A stretch of DNA of 64,000 nucleotides, from contig NZ_CP045702.1 in the NCBI RefSeq assembly GCF_014216315.1, positions 6,944,001-7,008,000 on the forward strand, given 5' to 3'. Below the pieces are notes generated by a model. That model saw only the letters and a list, made by a program, of their open reading frames with translations, was not told the origin of the DNA and did no database searches. This document shows, piece by piece, positions 35,211 through 43,896 of the stretch; position 1 is the first letter of the stretch, and every line of letters starts with the position of its first letter. The translations under genes and the position numbers were made by a program. The DNA is from Streptomyces finlayi. Lineage in GTDB: Bacteria; Actinomycetota; Actinomycetes; Streptomycetales; Streptomycetaceae.

Positions 35211-35921
35211 TCAGCGCCGCAGCCGGAGGAACTTCTTCGGCTGGTCCGCCTGCGCGGCCTTCACCTTGACCGCGTACTCGTCCACGTACTCCTGGCCGGA
35301 GAGACCCAGGATCGCGTACATGATCTCGTCCGTGACGGCCCGGATCGCCGCCTTCTGGTTCTCAAGCCCCGCGTACCTGGAGAAGTCGAGCGGCTCACCG
35401 AAACGGATCGTGACCTGCTTGATCCGCGGGACGACCCTGCCGGGCGGCTGGATCTCGAAGGTGCCCACCATCGCGCACGGGACCACCGGAACCCCCGCCC
35501 GGATCGCCATGACCGCGACTCCGACCTTGCCCTTGTACAGGCGCCCGTCGTGCGAGCGCGTGCCCTCCGGGTAGATCCCCAGCAGCTCGCCCTTGTCCAG
35601 TACCCCGAGCCCCTCGCGGATCGCGGCCTGCCCCGCGTCCTTGCCGGAGCGGTCCACCGGGATCTGCCCCGCACTGTGGAAGAAGGCGGCGGTCAGCCGA
35701 CCCTTGAGACCGGGGCCGGTGAAGTACTCCGCCTTCGCCAGAAAAGTGATGCGCCGCTTGATGATCGCGGGCATCAGGAAGTGGTCGGAGAACGACAGGT
35801 GATTGCCGGCGACGATCGCCGCCCCGTCGGCGGGAATGTGCTCCAGTCCCTCGATCCGCGGCCGGAACAACAGGCGCAGCACCGGCCCCAGCACGACGTA
35901 TTTCAGGACGTAATAGAACAC
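35211..35921 (-). CDS. 1-acyl-sn-glycerol-3-phosphate acyltransferase (PlsC-like)
   Basis: 236 residues from GTG 35919-35921; a longer in-frame start (35975) adds 18 unconserved residues. AIVAGNHLSFSDHFLMPAII contains the NHxxxxD catalytic motif. FFHSAGQIPVDRSGKDAGQA is motif II, LLGIYPEGTRSHDGRLYKGK motif III, and VVPCAMVGTFEIQPPG motif IV. The N-terminal hydrophobic segment (FYYVLKYVVLGPVLRLLF) suggests membrane association. It would acylate lysophosphatidate in phospholipid synthesis; other PlsC-type specificities are possible. Confidence 0.88.
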   Translation of the reverse strand: MFYYVLKYVVLGPVLRLLFRPRIEGLEHIPADGAAIVAGNHLSFSDHFLMPAIIKRRITFLAKAEYFTGPGLKGRLTAAFFHSAGQIPVDRSGKDAGQAAIREGLGVLDKGELLGIYPEGTRSHDGRLYKGKVGVAVMAIRAGVPVVPCAMVGTFEIQPPGRVVPRIKQVTIRFGEPLDFSRYAGLENQKAAIRAVTDEIMYAILGLSGQEYVDEYAVKVKAAQADQPKKFLRLRR

Positions 35922-36090
35922 GGAGGGTGCACCTCGCTCTGCCGGTCGGCTCAGGGCTGTGTCGTGCCAGGTCATCGTGGTGCGGGGAAACCGTCAGTCT
36001 AGGACGCCCGCCGCGAGCACGGGGCCCTACTCACCGGTACCACGCGGGTCCCGGACTCCGACCGGTGGTGCGCCGCTCCGTTGGAGCGGA

Positions 36091-36249
36091 TCAGTTCTCC
36101 TGCGTGGCCGCCGTTCCCAGCGTCGTCAGGCCGAGTACCACCCAGCCGAACCAGAGCCAGCCGTTGCTCCCCAGTGCCACCGTGTACGCCGTCACGGCGA
36201 CCAGGGTCACGATGGTGAGCACTCCCATGGTTTTCACGGAACCGGACAT
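36091..36249 (-). CDS. Small membrane protein, 52 aa
   Basis: From ATG 36247-36249, preceded by GAGGAG. The product begins MSGSVKTMGVLTIVTLVAVT then AYTVALGSNGWLWFGWVVLG and ends LTTLGTAATQEN. It has two hydrophobic segments, with a short N-terminal polar region. It lies 66 nt downstream of the CtaG-like gene on the same strand and may be co-transcribed. No known family; conserved-looking composition and a good ribosome-binding site support it. Confidence 0.6.
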   Translation of the reverse strand: MSGSVKTMGVLTIVTLVAVTAYTVALGSNGWLWFGWVVLGLTTLGTAATQEN

Positions 36250-36315
36250 GCGCGCACGCTCCTCATCGGCCGCGCGGCCGTTGAGCCCATGGTCGCCCCG
36301 TGGGGGTGTTCCGCG

Positions 36316-37266
36316 CTACTGCCCGCGCGCCTGCAAGGAGGCGAGATACGCGTTGTAGGCGGCCAGCTCCTTGTCGCCGTCCCGGTCGGCGGCCCGGTCC
36401 GAGCGCTTCGCGGTCCGCTGCTCGGAGCGGTACCACTGGAAGACCAGCGCGATCAGCACCAGCACCGAGGGGATCTCGCTGAACGCCCAGGCGATACCGC
36501 CCGCCCAGTTCTGGTCGCTGAGCGCGTCGATGCCCAGAGAGGCCGGAGGATCCTTGTACGTCTCCACCATCGGGCCGCTCGCCATCATCAGCGCGATGCC
36601 GAAGAACGCGTGGAACGGCATCCCGGCGAAGAGCTCCAGCATCCGCATGAGATAACCCGGCCGGTGCGGACCCGGGTCGATTCCCATGATCGGCCAGAAG
36701 AACACCAGGCCGACGGCGAGGAAGTGCAGCATCATCGCCAGGTGGCCGGGCTTCGAGCCCATCAGGAAGTCGAAGATCGGCGTGAAGTAGAGCCCGTACA
36801 GACTGGCGATGAAGAGCGGGATCGTGAACACCGGATGCGTGATGATCTTCATGTACCGGCTGTGCAGCAGCATGAGCAGCAGTTCGCGCGGTCCGGTCCG
36901 GTCCCGCCCGGCGACCGGAAGCGCCCGCAGCATCAGGGTCACCGGCGCGCCCAGCAGCAGCAGGATCGGCGACAGCATGCTGATCACCATGTGCTGCACC
37001 ATGTGCACACTGAACATGACCATGCCGTAGTCGTTGAGCTTGGTGCACATCACCAGGGCGATGGACAGCACACCGAGGACGAAGAAGACGATCCGGTTGA
37101 CCGGCCAGCCGTCCCCGCGCCTGCGCAGCCGCAGTACGGCGTACGCGTACAGCACGAGCGCCAGCACGCAGCCGACGAGGAAGAACGGGTCCGCGGAGAA
37201 TTCCAGCCCACGTCCGAGCGTGAACGGCGGCAGATCCATGTTCATGCCGTGCCCGCTGTGGTCCAT
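36316..37266 (-). CDS. Cytochrome c oxidase assembly factor CtaG-type membrane protein
   Basis: 316 residues. After a Met/His-rich N-terminus (MDHSGHGMNMDLPPF, plausible metal ligands) come about seven membrane segments. MVMFSVHMVQHMVISMLSPI then LLLLGAPVTLMLRALP is the diagnostic CtaG_Cox (caa3_CtaG) block with conserved His. HPVFTIPLFIASLYGLYFTP, FHAFFGIALMMASGP and GGIAWAFSEIPSVLVLIALV follow. Members act in copper delivery to cytochrome oxidase. The C-terminal about 45 residues are charged and cytosolic. Confidence 0.85.
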   Translation of the reverse strand: MDHSGHGMNMDLPPFTLGRGLEFSADPFFLVGCVLALVLYAYAVLRLRRRGDGWPVNRIVFFVLGVLSIALVMCTKLNDYGMVMFSVHMVQHMVISMLSPILLLLGAPVTLMLRALPVAGRDRTGPRELLLMLLHSRYMKIITHPVFTIPLFIASLYGLYFTPIFDFLMGSKPGHLAMMLHFLAVGLVFFWPIMGIDPGPHRPGYLMRMLELFAGMPFHAFFGIALMMASGPMVETYKDPPASLGIDALSDQNWAGGIAWAFSEIPSVLVLIALVFQWYRSEQRTAKRSDRAADRDGDKELAAYNAYLASLQARGQ

Positions 37267-37324
37267 CTGTTCACTCCCGCTGGGGACATCCCCGATTCGT
37301 GCCGCTTGTCCGGGTCCAGAATAG

Positions 37325-37360
37325 AACCGCCCCCGGCCGCAGCTGCGGCCGGGGGCGGTT
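37325..37360. terminator. Terminator downstream of pfkA
   Basis: A 36-nt perfect palindrome: AACCGCCCCCGGCCGCAG (37325-37342) and its reverse complement (37343-37360), followed by CAGG. It starts 18 nt beyond the pfkA stop on the minus strand. Confidence 0.75.
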
Positions 37361-37377
37361 CAGGGAGCCCGCACGGG

Positions 37378-38403
37378 TCAGAGCACGCACTCGGCCTCGG
37401 CGTAACGCTCCGCCGGAACCGTCTTCAGGGTCTCCACGGCCGCCGCCAGCGGCACCATCTCGATGTCCGTGCCGTGCAGCGCCGTCATCATGCCGAACTC
37501 GCCGCGGTGAGCCGCCTCCACCGCGTGCCAGCCGAAGCGGGTCGCGAGGACCCGGTCGTACGCGGTCGGGGTACCGCCGCGCTGCACATGGCCGAGGATC
37601 ACCGGACGGGCCTCCTTGCCGAGCCGGTGCTCCAGCTCGATGGAGAGCTGCGTCGCCACTCCGGCGAACCGCTCGTGCCCGTAGATGTCCTTGGTGCCCT
37701 GGGCGAACTCCATGGAGCCCTCCCGCGGCTTCGCGCCCTCGGCGACCACGACGATCGCGAACTTCTTGCCGGCGGAGAAGCGCCGTCCGACGAGGGTGGT
37801 CAGCTCGTCGATGTCGAAGGGGCGCTCGGGGACGACGATGGCGTGGGCACCGGCCGCCATGCCCGAGTGCAGCGCGATCCAGCCGGTGTGCCGTCCCATG
37901 ACCTCCACGATCAGCACCCGCTGGTGCGACTCGGCCGTGGTCTTCAGCCGGTCCAGGGCGTCGGTCGCGACACCGACGGCGGTGTCGAAACCGAAGGTCA
38001 CGTCCGTGGAGGCGATGTCGTTGTCGATCGTCTTCGGAACGCCGACGATCGGCAGACCCGCCTCGGAGAGCAGATTGGCCGCCTTCAGGGTGCCCTCGCC
38101 GCCGATCGGGATGATGGCGTCGAGACCGAGGTCGCAGACATGTCCCCTGGCCCGCTCTACACCGTCACGCAGATGGGCCGGCTGGACCCGGGAGGAGCCG
38201 AGGATCGTGCCGCCACGGGCGAGGATGCCGCCGACCGCATCGAGGTCGAGCTTGCGGTAGTCGCACTCGAGGAGGCCCCTCCAGCCGTCGTGGAAGCCGA
38301 TGACCTCGTCACCGTGGTCCACGACCGCGCGGTGCACGACGGAACGGATGACGGCATTGAGGCCGGGGCAGTCGCCGCCGGAGGTGAGCACACCAATTCG
38401 CAT
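37378..38403 (-). CDS. pfkA: ATP-dependent 6-phosphofructokinase
   Basis: 341 residues. GVLTSGGDCPGLNAVIRSVV is the ATP-binding opening. GGEGTLKAAN (101-110) and PKTIDNDI (123-130) give Gly104 with Lys124, the combination of actinobacterial ATP-dependent enzymes; PPi-dependent enzymes have Asp104. VEVMGRHTGWIALHSGMAAG and GHVQRGGTPTAYDRVLATRF are further active-site blocks. It phosphorylates fructose 6-phosphate in glycolysis. Streptomyces carry several pfkA paralogues, so this is one copy. It is flanked by terminators on both sides and appears monocistronic. Confidence 0.95.
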   Translation of the reverse strand: MRIGVLTSGGDCPGLNAVIRSVVHRAVVDHGDEVIGFHDGWRGLLECDYRKLDLDAVGGILARGGTILGSSRVQPAHLRDGVERARGHVCDLGLDAIIPIGGEGTLKAANLLSEAGLPIVGVPKTIDNDIASTDVTFGFDTAVGVATDALDRLKTTAESHQRVLIVEVMGRHTGWIALHSGMAAGAHAIVVPERPFDIDELTTLVGRRFSAGKKFAIVVVAEGAKPREGSMEFAQGTKDIYGHERFAGVATQLSIELEHRLGKEARPVILGHVQRGGTPTAYDRVLATRFGWHAVEAAHRGEFGMMTALHGTDIEMVPLAAAVETLKTVPAERYAEAECVL

Positions 38404-38462
38404 TGCCCGGGAAACCTTTGCAACGTGGGGCCGACGACCGGACCACGTCGTCCGGTTTGATC

Positions 38463-38492
38463 CCCGCCACCCTACCGGCGCAAGGTGGCGGG
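38463..38492. terminator. Terminator downstream of gatD
   Basis: CCCGCCACC (38463-38471) / GGTGGCGGG (38484-38492), a 9-bp perfect stem with a 12-nt loop, located between the gatD stop (minus strand) and the pfkA start. Confidence 0.55.
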
Positions 38493-38544
38493 ACCGAACC
38501 CGGCGTCCGCCTGCTGGACGTCGCTCAGTTGAGCCGAAACGGCC

Positions 38545-39273
38545 TCAGGCGGGCTGCGTCGCCGCGGCGATGCGCTCGGAGCGCAGCGCCTCGTACCAAC
38601 GGTCGTCCGTCGGTGGCAGCGCGTTCACGTCGAGAGCCAGTTTCAGCAGCAGGTCCGCGATCATCGGATTGCGTGCCATCACGGGACCGTGCATGTACGT
38701 ACCGAACACCGTGTCGTTGTACGCGCCTTCGGTACCGTCTCCGGTGCCGTTGCCCCGGCCGAACTGAACCCGGGCGAACGGCCGTGCCGTCGGGCCGAGA
38801 TGGGTGACGCCCTGGTGGTTCTCGAAGCCGGTCAGGGGCGGCATCCCGAGGTTCGGGTCGATGTCCGCGAGGACGTCGCCGACGCATCGGGCGCCCTCGC
38901 CGCGCGTGGAGACCACGTCGAGCAGACCGAGCCCCTGCTCGCGCTCCCCGAGGTCGTTGACGAACTCGTGGCCGAGGATCTGGTAGCCCGCGCACACCGA
39001 GAAGATGATCGCGCCGTTGGACGCGGCCCGGCTCAGACCGCCGTCGCGGCGCAGCCGCTCGGCGGCGAGCCGCTGCGGCCGGTCCTCACCGCCGCCGATC
39101 AGATAGATGTCGCCGGAGGTGGGAACGGGCTGGTCACTGCGGACGTCGACGCGCTGCACGTCGAGGCCGCGCTGCCGGGCCCGGCGCTCCACCACGAGGG
39201 CGTTGCCCTGATCGCCGTAGGTGCTGAGGAGGTCGGGGTAGACCCACACCAGCCGCAGGCTGTTGTTGCTCAT
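38545..39273 (-). CDS. gatD: Lipid II isoglutaminyl synthase, glutaminase subunit GatD
   Basis: 242 residues from ATG 39271-39273. A class I (CobB/CobQ-like) glutamine amidotransferase: nucleophile Cys94 in GAIIFSVCAGYQILGHEF and His in DTVFGTYMHGPVMARNPM. VWVYPDLLSTYGDQGNALVV is the characteristic GatD start. With MurT it amidates the D-Glu of lipid II to D-isoGln, needed for peptidoglycan cross-linking. It lies 34 nt after murT on the same strand. Confidence 0.92.
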   Translation of the reverse strand: MSNNSLRLVWVYPDLLSTYGDQGNALVVERRARQRGLDVQRVDVRSDQPVPTSGDIYLIGGGEDRPQRLAAERLRRDGGLSRAASNGAIIFSVCAGYQILGHEFVNDLGEREQGLGLLDVVSTRGEGARCVGDVLADIDPNLGMPPLTGFENHQGVTHLGPTARPFARVQFGRGNGTGDGTEGAYNDTVFGTYMHGPVMARNPMIADLLLKLALDVNALPPTDDRWYEALRSERIAAATQPA

Positions 39274-39307
39274 GCTTCGTCCTCTCCGGAGGGGGCCGGG
39301 GCCGGGG

Positions 39308-40546
39308 TCAGTTGCCGACACGACGGCGCAGATCCTGGAAGGCGGTGTAGTTGGCAATGACCTCGATACGGCCGGGCGGCGCCAGCTGGACGGCCTCGTC
39401 CAGGGTCTCGCAGACCCGGAACTCGAGACCGGCCACCTCAAGGCGTACCGCGAGGTCCAGCTTGCGGTCACCGAGCACGAAGATCGGGTGGCCGTACAGC
39501 TGGGTGTAGTCGACGTCCCACAGCCAGGACGTGTCCGTGCCGTCCGCACCGCGGGCGTTGACGGAGAGGATCACCGGCGTGGGAGGCGGGTCGATCAGGG
39601 AAAACGTCTCGAGCCAGCCCGCCGGGTTCTTCGCCAGCAGGAGCCGCAGCTCACGGCCGAGGAAGGTGACGACGTCGTAGCGCCCCGCCACGGCCTGCAC
39701 CTGGTACATGCGCTCCAGGGCGACCTGCGGCGGCACACCGAAGACCGCGGCGACAGCGGCCGAGCTGGTCGCGTTCGCCTTGTTCGCCCGTCCGGGCAGC
39801 TGAAGATGGATCGGCCAGGCCGAACCATGCGGGTCCAGGACGTAGTCGCCGTTCAGCGCCCAGCTCGGGGCGGGGCGGCGGAAACCGCACTCGCCGCAGA
39901 ACCAGTCGTCGCCGGGGCGCTGCATCACACCACCGCACGAGGGGCAGGACCAGGCGTCGTCCTTCCACGCCTGACCGGCCGCGACCCACACGACATTGGG
40001 GGAGGAGGACGCCGCCCAGACGATCAGCGGGTCGTCGGCGTTGGCCACGACCACGGCCTTCGAGCCGGACAGGCCCTCACGCCACTTCTCGGCCAGCATC
40101 CGGGTCTCCGCGGCGCGGTCCAGCTGGTCGCGCGAGAGGTTGAGCAGCGCGATCACCTTGGGCGTCGTGTCGCGTGCGACCCCGGCGAGGTACTTCTCGT
40201 CGACCTCGATCACGCCGTACTTCGCGTCCGAGCCGCCCGCCAGCGCGGAGGTGATACCCGCCGGCATGTTGGCGCCGAGCGCGTTCGACACGACGGGCCC
40301 CGCGGCCCCCAGTGCCTCCGCGATCAGCCTGGTGGTGGTCGTCTTGCCGTTCGTCGCCGACACGAGGATCACGTCCAGGTGCTGCGCCAGCCGCCCCAGC
40401 AGGTCGGGGTCGAGCTTGAGCGCCACCCGGCCGCCGATCACCGATCCGCTGCCGCGCCCCGCAGCGCGCGACACCGCCGCCGCGGCCTTGCCCGCCGTCA
40501 CGGCGAGCTTGGCCCGCGGCGACAACGGCTCCGTGTTGCCTGCCAT
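39308..40546 (-). CDS. murT: Lipid II isoglutaminyl synthase, Mur-ligase subunit MurT
   Basis: 412 residues from ATG 40544-40546, with GGAGGATC upstream. P-loop VILVSATNGKTTTTRLIAEA (residues 60-79). ALLNLSRDQLDRAAETRMLA is the Mur central-domain block. The MurT-specific Cys4 zinc ribbon is present (WSCPSCGGVMQRPGDD then WFCGECGFRRP), and the C-terminal DUF1727 domain covers about residues 300-400 (VILSVNARGADGTDTSWLWD). It activates the D-Glu carboxylate with ATP for amidation by GatD. The pair forms a two-gene operon. Confidence 0.94.
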   Translation of the reverse strand: MAGNTEPLSPRAKLAVTAGKAAAAVSRAAGRGSGSVIGGRVALKLDPDLLGRLAQHLDVILVSATNGKTTTTRLIAEALGAAGPVVSNALGANMPAGITSALAGGSDAKYGVIEVDEKYLAGVARDTTPKVIALLNLSRDQLDRAAETRMLAEKWREGLSGSKAVVVANADDPLIVWAASSSPNVVWVAAGQAWKDDAWSCPSCGGVMQRPGDDWFCGECGFRRPAPSWALNGDYVLDPHGSAWPIHLQLPGRANKANATSSAAVAAVFGVPPQVALERMYQVQAVAGRYDVVTFLGRELRLLLAKNPAGWLETFSLIDPPPTPVILSVNARGADGTDTSWLWDVDYTQLYGHPIFVLGDRKLDLAVRLEVAGLEFRVCETLDEAVQLAPPGRIEVIANYTAFQDLRRRVGN

Positions 40547-40636
40547 CGTCCTAGATCCTCCTTGCATCGGTCCGCGCCCAGCCTATCGATGTCCGGTGCC
40601 ACGGCCGCACCGCGGCACCACGGGAAGGTGCGGCCC

Positions 40637-41206
40637 GTGGCGGAACGTACGCTTGCCGCCATGCGAAACCGCCCGATCCCCGGCAGTTCCGGACTCGTTC
40701 GTGCCCTGAGTCTGTTCGGCGACCCTGCCCTCCACAGCCCCTGCGAGGACGTCACCGACTTCGGGCCGGCCCTCGCCCGACTGGTCGAGGACATGTTCGC
40801 CACGATGTACGCGGCACAGGGTGTCGGGCTCGCCGCCAATCAGATCGGCGTCCCGTTGAAGGTGTTCGTGTACGACTGTCCGGATGACGATGATCTTCGT
40901 CACCTCGGGCACGTCGTGAACCCGAAACTGATCGAGGTGGACGGCATTACCGTACGCGGACCGGAAGGGTGTCTTTCACTTCCGGGCCTGGAGGCGGGTA
41001 CCGAGCGCTTCGACCATGCCGTCGTGGACGGGGTGGACATCGACGGGAATCCGGTGCGGATCAACGGCACGGGCTGGTTCGCGCGGTGCCTCCAGCACGA
41101 GTGCGATCATCTCGCGGGCACCGTCTACACGGACCGGCTGACCGGGCTGCGGCGCGCCAGGGCGCTGCGCGCGGTCCGGCGGGCGCCGTGGGGGCCGACC
41201 GGCTGA
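40637..41206 (+). CDS. def: Peptide deformylase
   Basis: 189 residues from GTG 40637, which has GGAAGG 8 nt upstream; the ATG at 40661 has no ribosome-binding site. The three PDF motifs are intact: GVGLAANQIG (motif 1), EGCLSLPG (motif 2, metal-ligand Cys) and QHECDHLAG (motif 3, two His and the catalytic Glu). It removes the N-formyl group from nascent proteins. Streptomyces usually have several def genes, so this may not be the essential copy. It is divergent from murT and converges with a TetR gene. Confidence 0.95.
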   Translation: MAERTLAAMRNRPIPGSSGLVRALSLFGDPALHSPCEDVTDFGPALARLVEDMFATMYAAQGVGLAANQIGVPLKVFVYDCPDDDDLRHLGHVVNPKLIEVDGITVRGPEGCLSLPGLEAGTERFDHAVVDGVDIDGNPVRINGTGWFARCLQHECDHLAGTVYTDRLTGLRRARALRAVRRAPWGPTG

Positions 41207-41221
41207 GACCCTCCCGGCCGC

Positions 41222-41872
41222 TCAGAAGCCGGTGCCGCCGGGACGGTCGCCCGCCTCGGCGAGCCTGCCCCAGAGCAGATCGGCGAGGCTGCGCACCAAC
41301 TGGGCGCGTGAGCAAGGGCGGTCGCCCAGCCACCAGTCGCCCGCCGCGTGCATCATGCCGACGATCCCATGGCCCCAGATACGGGCCATCTGCTCGTTGT
41401 CCGGCCCCAGATCCACCCGTTCGGCGATCACCTTTCCCAGTTCCTCCCCGAGGCGGCGCAGCAGCGGGGCCGAGTGCCGGCCCACGTCGAAGCCCTGCTC
41501 GGGCGAAGGTGCTGCGTCGTCGGAGGGGTGCATCAGGAAGCGGTAGACCTGCGGGCGGGCCTCGATCGCCGCGAGGTAGGTGTCGAGCGTCGCCTCGACC
41601 CGCTCCCTCCGCTCCGCGGGCGCGTCGAGCGCCGCGCGCAGAGCGCTGAGCAGCGCATCGGTGTGACGTTTGGCGAGCGCGCGGTAGAGCCCGCCCTTGT
41701 CGCCGAAGTGACGGTAGAGGATGGGTTTGGTGATCCCGGCCTCGGCGGCGATCGCGTTCATCGACGCCTTGGGGCCGTCCCTGAGCACCACTCGGTCCGC
41801 GGCCTCGAGCAGTTCGCGGCGGCGGCGCTCGGCCGCGCTCCGCTGGCGCTCGGCCTGTCGTGTGGTCTCCAT
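41222..41872 (-). CDS. TetR-family transcriptional regulator
   Basis: 216 residues from ATG 41870-41872, preceded by GGGGAG. The HTH (about residues 15-62) reads RRRELLEAADRVVLRDGPKA then SMNAIAAEAGITKPILYRHF and GDKGGLYRALAKRH. The C-terminal ligand domain (YLAAIEARPQVYRFLMHPSD then MARIWGHGIVGMMHAAGDWW) is of the type often next to fatty-acid genes. It is divergent from an acyl-CoA dehydrogenase, with a palindrome at 41977-42011 in between; autorepression and control of that gene are likely. Longer in-frame starts (41896, 41920) were not chosen. Confidence 0.88.
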   Translation of the reverse strand: METTRQAERQRSAAERRRRELLEAADRVVLRDGPKASMNAIAAEAGITKPILYRHFGDKGGLYRALAKRHTDALLSALRAALDAPAERRERVEATLDTYLAAIEARPQVYRFLMHPSDDAAPSPEQGFDVGRHSAPLLRRLGEELGKVIAERVDLGPDNEQMARIWGHGIVGMMHAAGDWWLGDRPCSRAQLVRSLADLLWGRLAEAGDRPGGTGF

Positions 41873-41965
41873 GTGTGTCTCCCCACCCCTGGCCATGCAT
41901 TCTTCTTCACGCCTGGGCAACGTAACACCCTGCTCTGCGAAGACGCGGATCGGAGTCCGGGTGGT

Positions 41966-42011
41966 TGACAGTGCCTACTTGTCGGTAACAGACTGCAGTT
42001 ACCGCAAGTAA
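41966..42011. promoter_or_regulatory. Palindromic operator between tetR and acyl-CoA dehydrogenase
   Basis: TACTTGTCGGTAAC (41977-41990) and GTTACCGCAAGTA (41999-42011) are reverse complements except for one extra T; spacer 8 nt. TTGACA (41966-41971) just upstream could be the -35 for the plus-strand gene, so binding would overlap its promoter. A second weaker GTAC-rich dyad (AACGTACGTT) follows at 42011-42020. Confidence 0.6.
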
Positions 42012-42045
42012 CGTACGTTTGTCACGGTAGTGCATGGAGGCGAAC

Positions 42046-43275
42046 ATGGCCGAGTTCACGCTCGATCTCAACGACGATCAAAAGCAGGTCCGGGACTGGC
42101 TCCACGGCTTCGCGGCGGATGTCATCCGGCCGGCCGCTTCGGAGTGGGACGAGCGTGAGGAGACGCCCTGGCCCGTCATCCAGGAGGCCGCCAAGGTAGG
42201 CATCTACTCCCTCGATTTCTACGCGCAGCAGTTCTTCGACCCCACGGGCCTCGGTATCCCCATGGCCATGGAGGAGCTCTTCTGGGGCGACGCGGGCATC
42301 GCCCTCTCCATCGTCGGTACGGGCCTGGCGGCCGTGGGCGTCCTCGCCAACGGTACCGAGGAGCAGATCGGCACCTGGATCCCGCAGATGTACGGCGACG
42401 CGAACGACGTGAAGGTCGCCGCCTTCTGCTCCTCCGAGCCGGACGCGGGCTCCGACGTGGGGGCGATGCGCACCCGCGCGGTCTACGACGAGGCCAAGGA
42501 CGAATGGGTCCTCAACGGGACGAAGACCTGGGCCACCAACGGCGGGATCGCCAACGTCCACGTCGTCGTCGCGGTCGTCGACGCGGAGCTCGGCTCGAAG
42601 GGGCACGCCTCCTTCATCGTCCCGCCGGACACCGCGGGGCTCTCCCAGGGCCAGAAGTTCAAGAAGCACGGCATCCGCGCCTCGCATACCGCAGAGGTCG
42701 TCCTGGAGGACGTGCGGGTGCCGGGCAGCTGTCTGCTGGGCGGCAAGGATAAGCTCGACGAGCGCATGGCCCGGGCCCGCGAGCGGGCCAGGTCCGGTGG
42801 CGGCGAGCGTGTCAAGAACGCCGCGATGGCCACCTTCGAGGCCTCGCGTCCCGCCGTCGGCGCCATGGCCGTGGGAACGGCCCGCGCCGCGTACGAGGTC
42901 GCGCTGGACTACGCGAAGACCCGGACGCAGTTCGGCCGCCCGATCATCGACAACCAGGGCATCGCCTTCCAGCTCGCCGACATGCGGACGCAGATCGACG
43001 CGGCCCGGCTGCTGGTCTGGCGCGCCTCCTGGATGGCGACCACCGGCAAGCCGTTCACCTCGGCGGAGGGTTCCATGTCGAAGCTCTACGCGAGCGAGAC
43101 GGCCAAGAAGGTCACCGCGCAGGCCATCCAGATCCTCGGCGGCAACGGCTTCACCCGTGAGTACCCGGTGGAGCGGATGCACCGGGACGCCGCGATCTAC
43201 ACGATCTTCGAGGGAACCAGCGAGATCCAGCGCCTCGTGATCGCCCGCACGCTGTCTGGCATGCCGATCCGCTGA
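42046..43275 (+). CDS. Acyl-CoA dehydrogenase
   Basis: 409 residues from ATG 42046, with GGAGG upstream. AAFCSSEPDAGSDVGAMRTR is the acyl-CoA dehydrogenase signature 1. WVLNGTKTWATNGGIANVHV follows, TRTQFGRPIIDNQGIAFQLA binds FAD, and AIQILGGNGFTREYPVERMH then RDAAIYTIFEGTSEIQ holds signature 2 with the catalytic Glu in FEGTSEIQ. It oxidises acyl-CoA to enoyl-CoA in fatty-acid or branched-chain degradation. A polar insertion around RERARSGGGERVKN is longer than in MCAD. Likely controlled by the divergent TetR. Confidence 0.93.
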   Translation: MAEFTLDLNDDQKQVRDWLHGFAADVIRPAASEWDEREETPWPVIQEAAKVGIYSLDFYAQQFFDPTGLGIPMAMEELFWGDAGIALSIVGTGLAAVGVLANGTEEQIGTWIPQMYGDANDVKVAAFCSSEPDAGSDVGAMRTRAVYDEAKDEWVLNGTKTWATNGGIANVHVVVAVVDAELGSKGHASFIVPPDTAGLSQGQKFKKHGIRASHTAEVVLEDVRVPGSCLLGGKDKLDERMARARERARSGGGERVKNAAMATFEASRPAVGAMAVGTARAAYEVALDYAKTRTQFGRPIIDNQGIAFQLADMRTQIDAARLLVWRASWMATTGKPFTSAEGSMSKLYASETAKKVTAQAIQILGGNGFTREYPVERMHRDAAIYTIFEGTSEIQRLVIARTLSGMPIR

Positions 43276-43324
43276 CGCGGTGACCGGAAGGTCCACGGTC
43301 CGTCGGCCGCCGCCGCGTGCCCGG

Positions 43325-43360
43325 GCGCCGGGCGGGCTTGGAAACAGGCCCGCCCGGCGC
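43325..43360. terminator. Terminator between acyl-CoA dehydrogenase and glutathione peroxidase
   Basis: GCGCCGGGCGGGC (43325-43337) / GCCCGCCCGGCGC (43348-43360), 13-bp perfect stem, 10-nt loop TTGGAAACAG. It lies between convergent stop codons and can act on both strands. Confidence 0.75.
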
Positions 43361-43374
43361 TGGAGCCCCGTGCG

Positions 43375-43863
43375 TCAGGCCGGCAACTGGGCCTCGATGG
43401 CCGCGACGACCTCGGAGTCCTCGGGCCCGGTGCGGGGGCGGATGCGGGCGACCGGCTCGCCCGCCGGGGAGATCAGGAACTTCTCGAAGTTCCACTGGAC
43501 GTCACCTGCGGCACCGTCCGCGTCCGCGAGCTTCGTCAGCTCCGTGTACAGCGGGTGGCGGCCGTCTCCGTTGACGTCGAGCTTCTCCAGGAGCGGGAAG
43601 CTGACCCCGTACGTGGCCGAGCAGAAGCTCTGGATCTCCTCGGCGCTGCCCGGCTCCTGGCCCGCGAACTGGTTGCAGGGGACGCCGAGGACGGTGAAGC
43701 CGCGGTCGCCGTACTGCTTCTGGAGCCGCTCCAGGCCTTCGTACTGCGGGGTGAGTCCGCACTTCGAGGCCACGTTCACGACCAGGAGGGCCTGGCCCCG
43801 GTAGGCGCCGAGCGTGGTCGGCTCGCCGGTGAGCGTGTGGAGCGGGATGTCGTACAGCGTCAT
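43375..43863 (-). CDS. Glutathione-peroxidase-family thiol peroxidase
   Basis: 162 residues from ATG 43861-43863, with GAGGAG upstream. The thioredoxin-like fold has the peroxidatic Cys35 in NVASKCGLTPQYEGLERLQK (Cys, not selenocysteine). The Gln/Trp/Asn tetrad residues are in VLGVPCNQFAGQEPGSAEEI and VQWNFEKFLISPAGEP. A second Cys in the CNQFAGQEP loop is compatible with a thioredoxin-dependent mechanism. It reduces hydroperoxides in the cytosol. Actinobacteria lack glutathione, so mycothiol or thioredoxin is the probable reductant. Confidence 0.93.
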   Translation of the reverse strand: MTLYDIPLHTLTGEPTTLGAYRGQALLVVNVASKCGLTPQYEGLERLQKQYGDRGFTVLGVPCNQFAGQEPGSAEEIQSFCSATYGVSFPLLEKLDVNGDGRHPLYTELTKLADADGAAGDVQWNFEKFLISPAGEPVARIRPRTGPEDSEVVAAIEAQLPA

Positions 43864-43896
43864 GGTGCTACTCCTCGGTCGCATGGGTGTGGGTCC

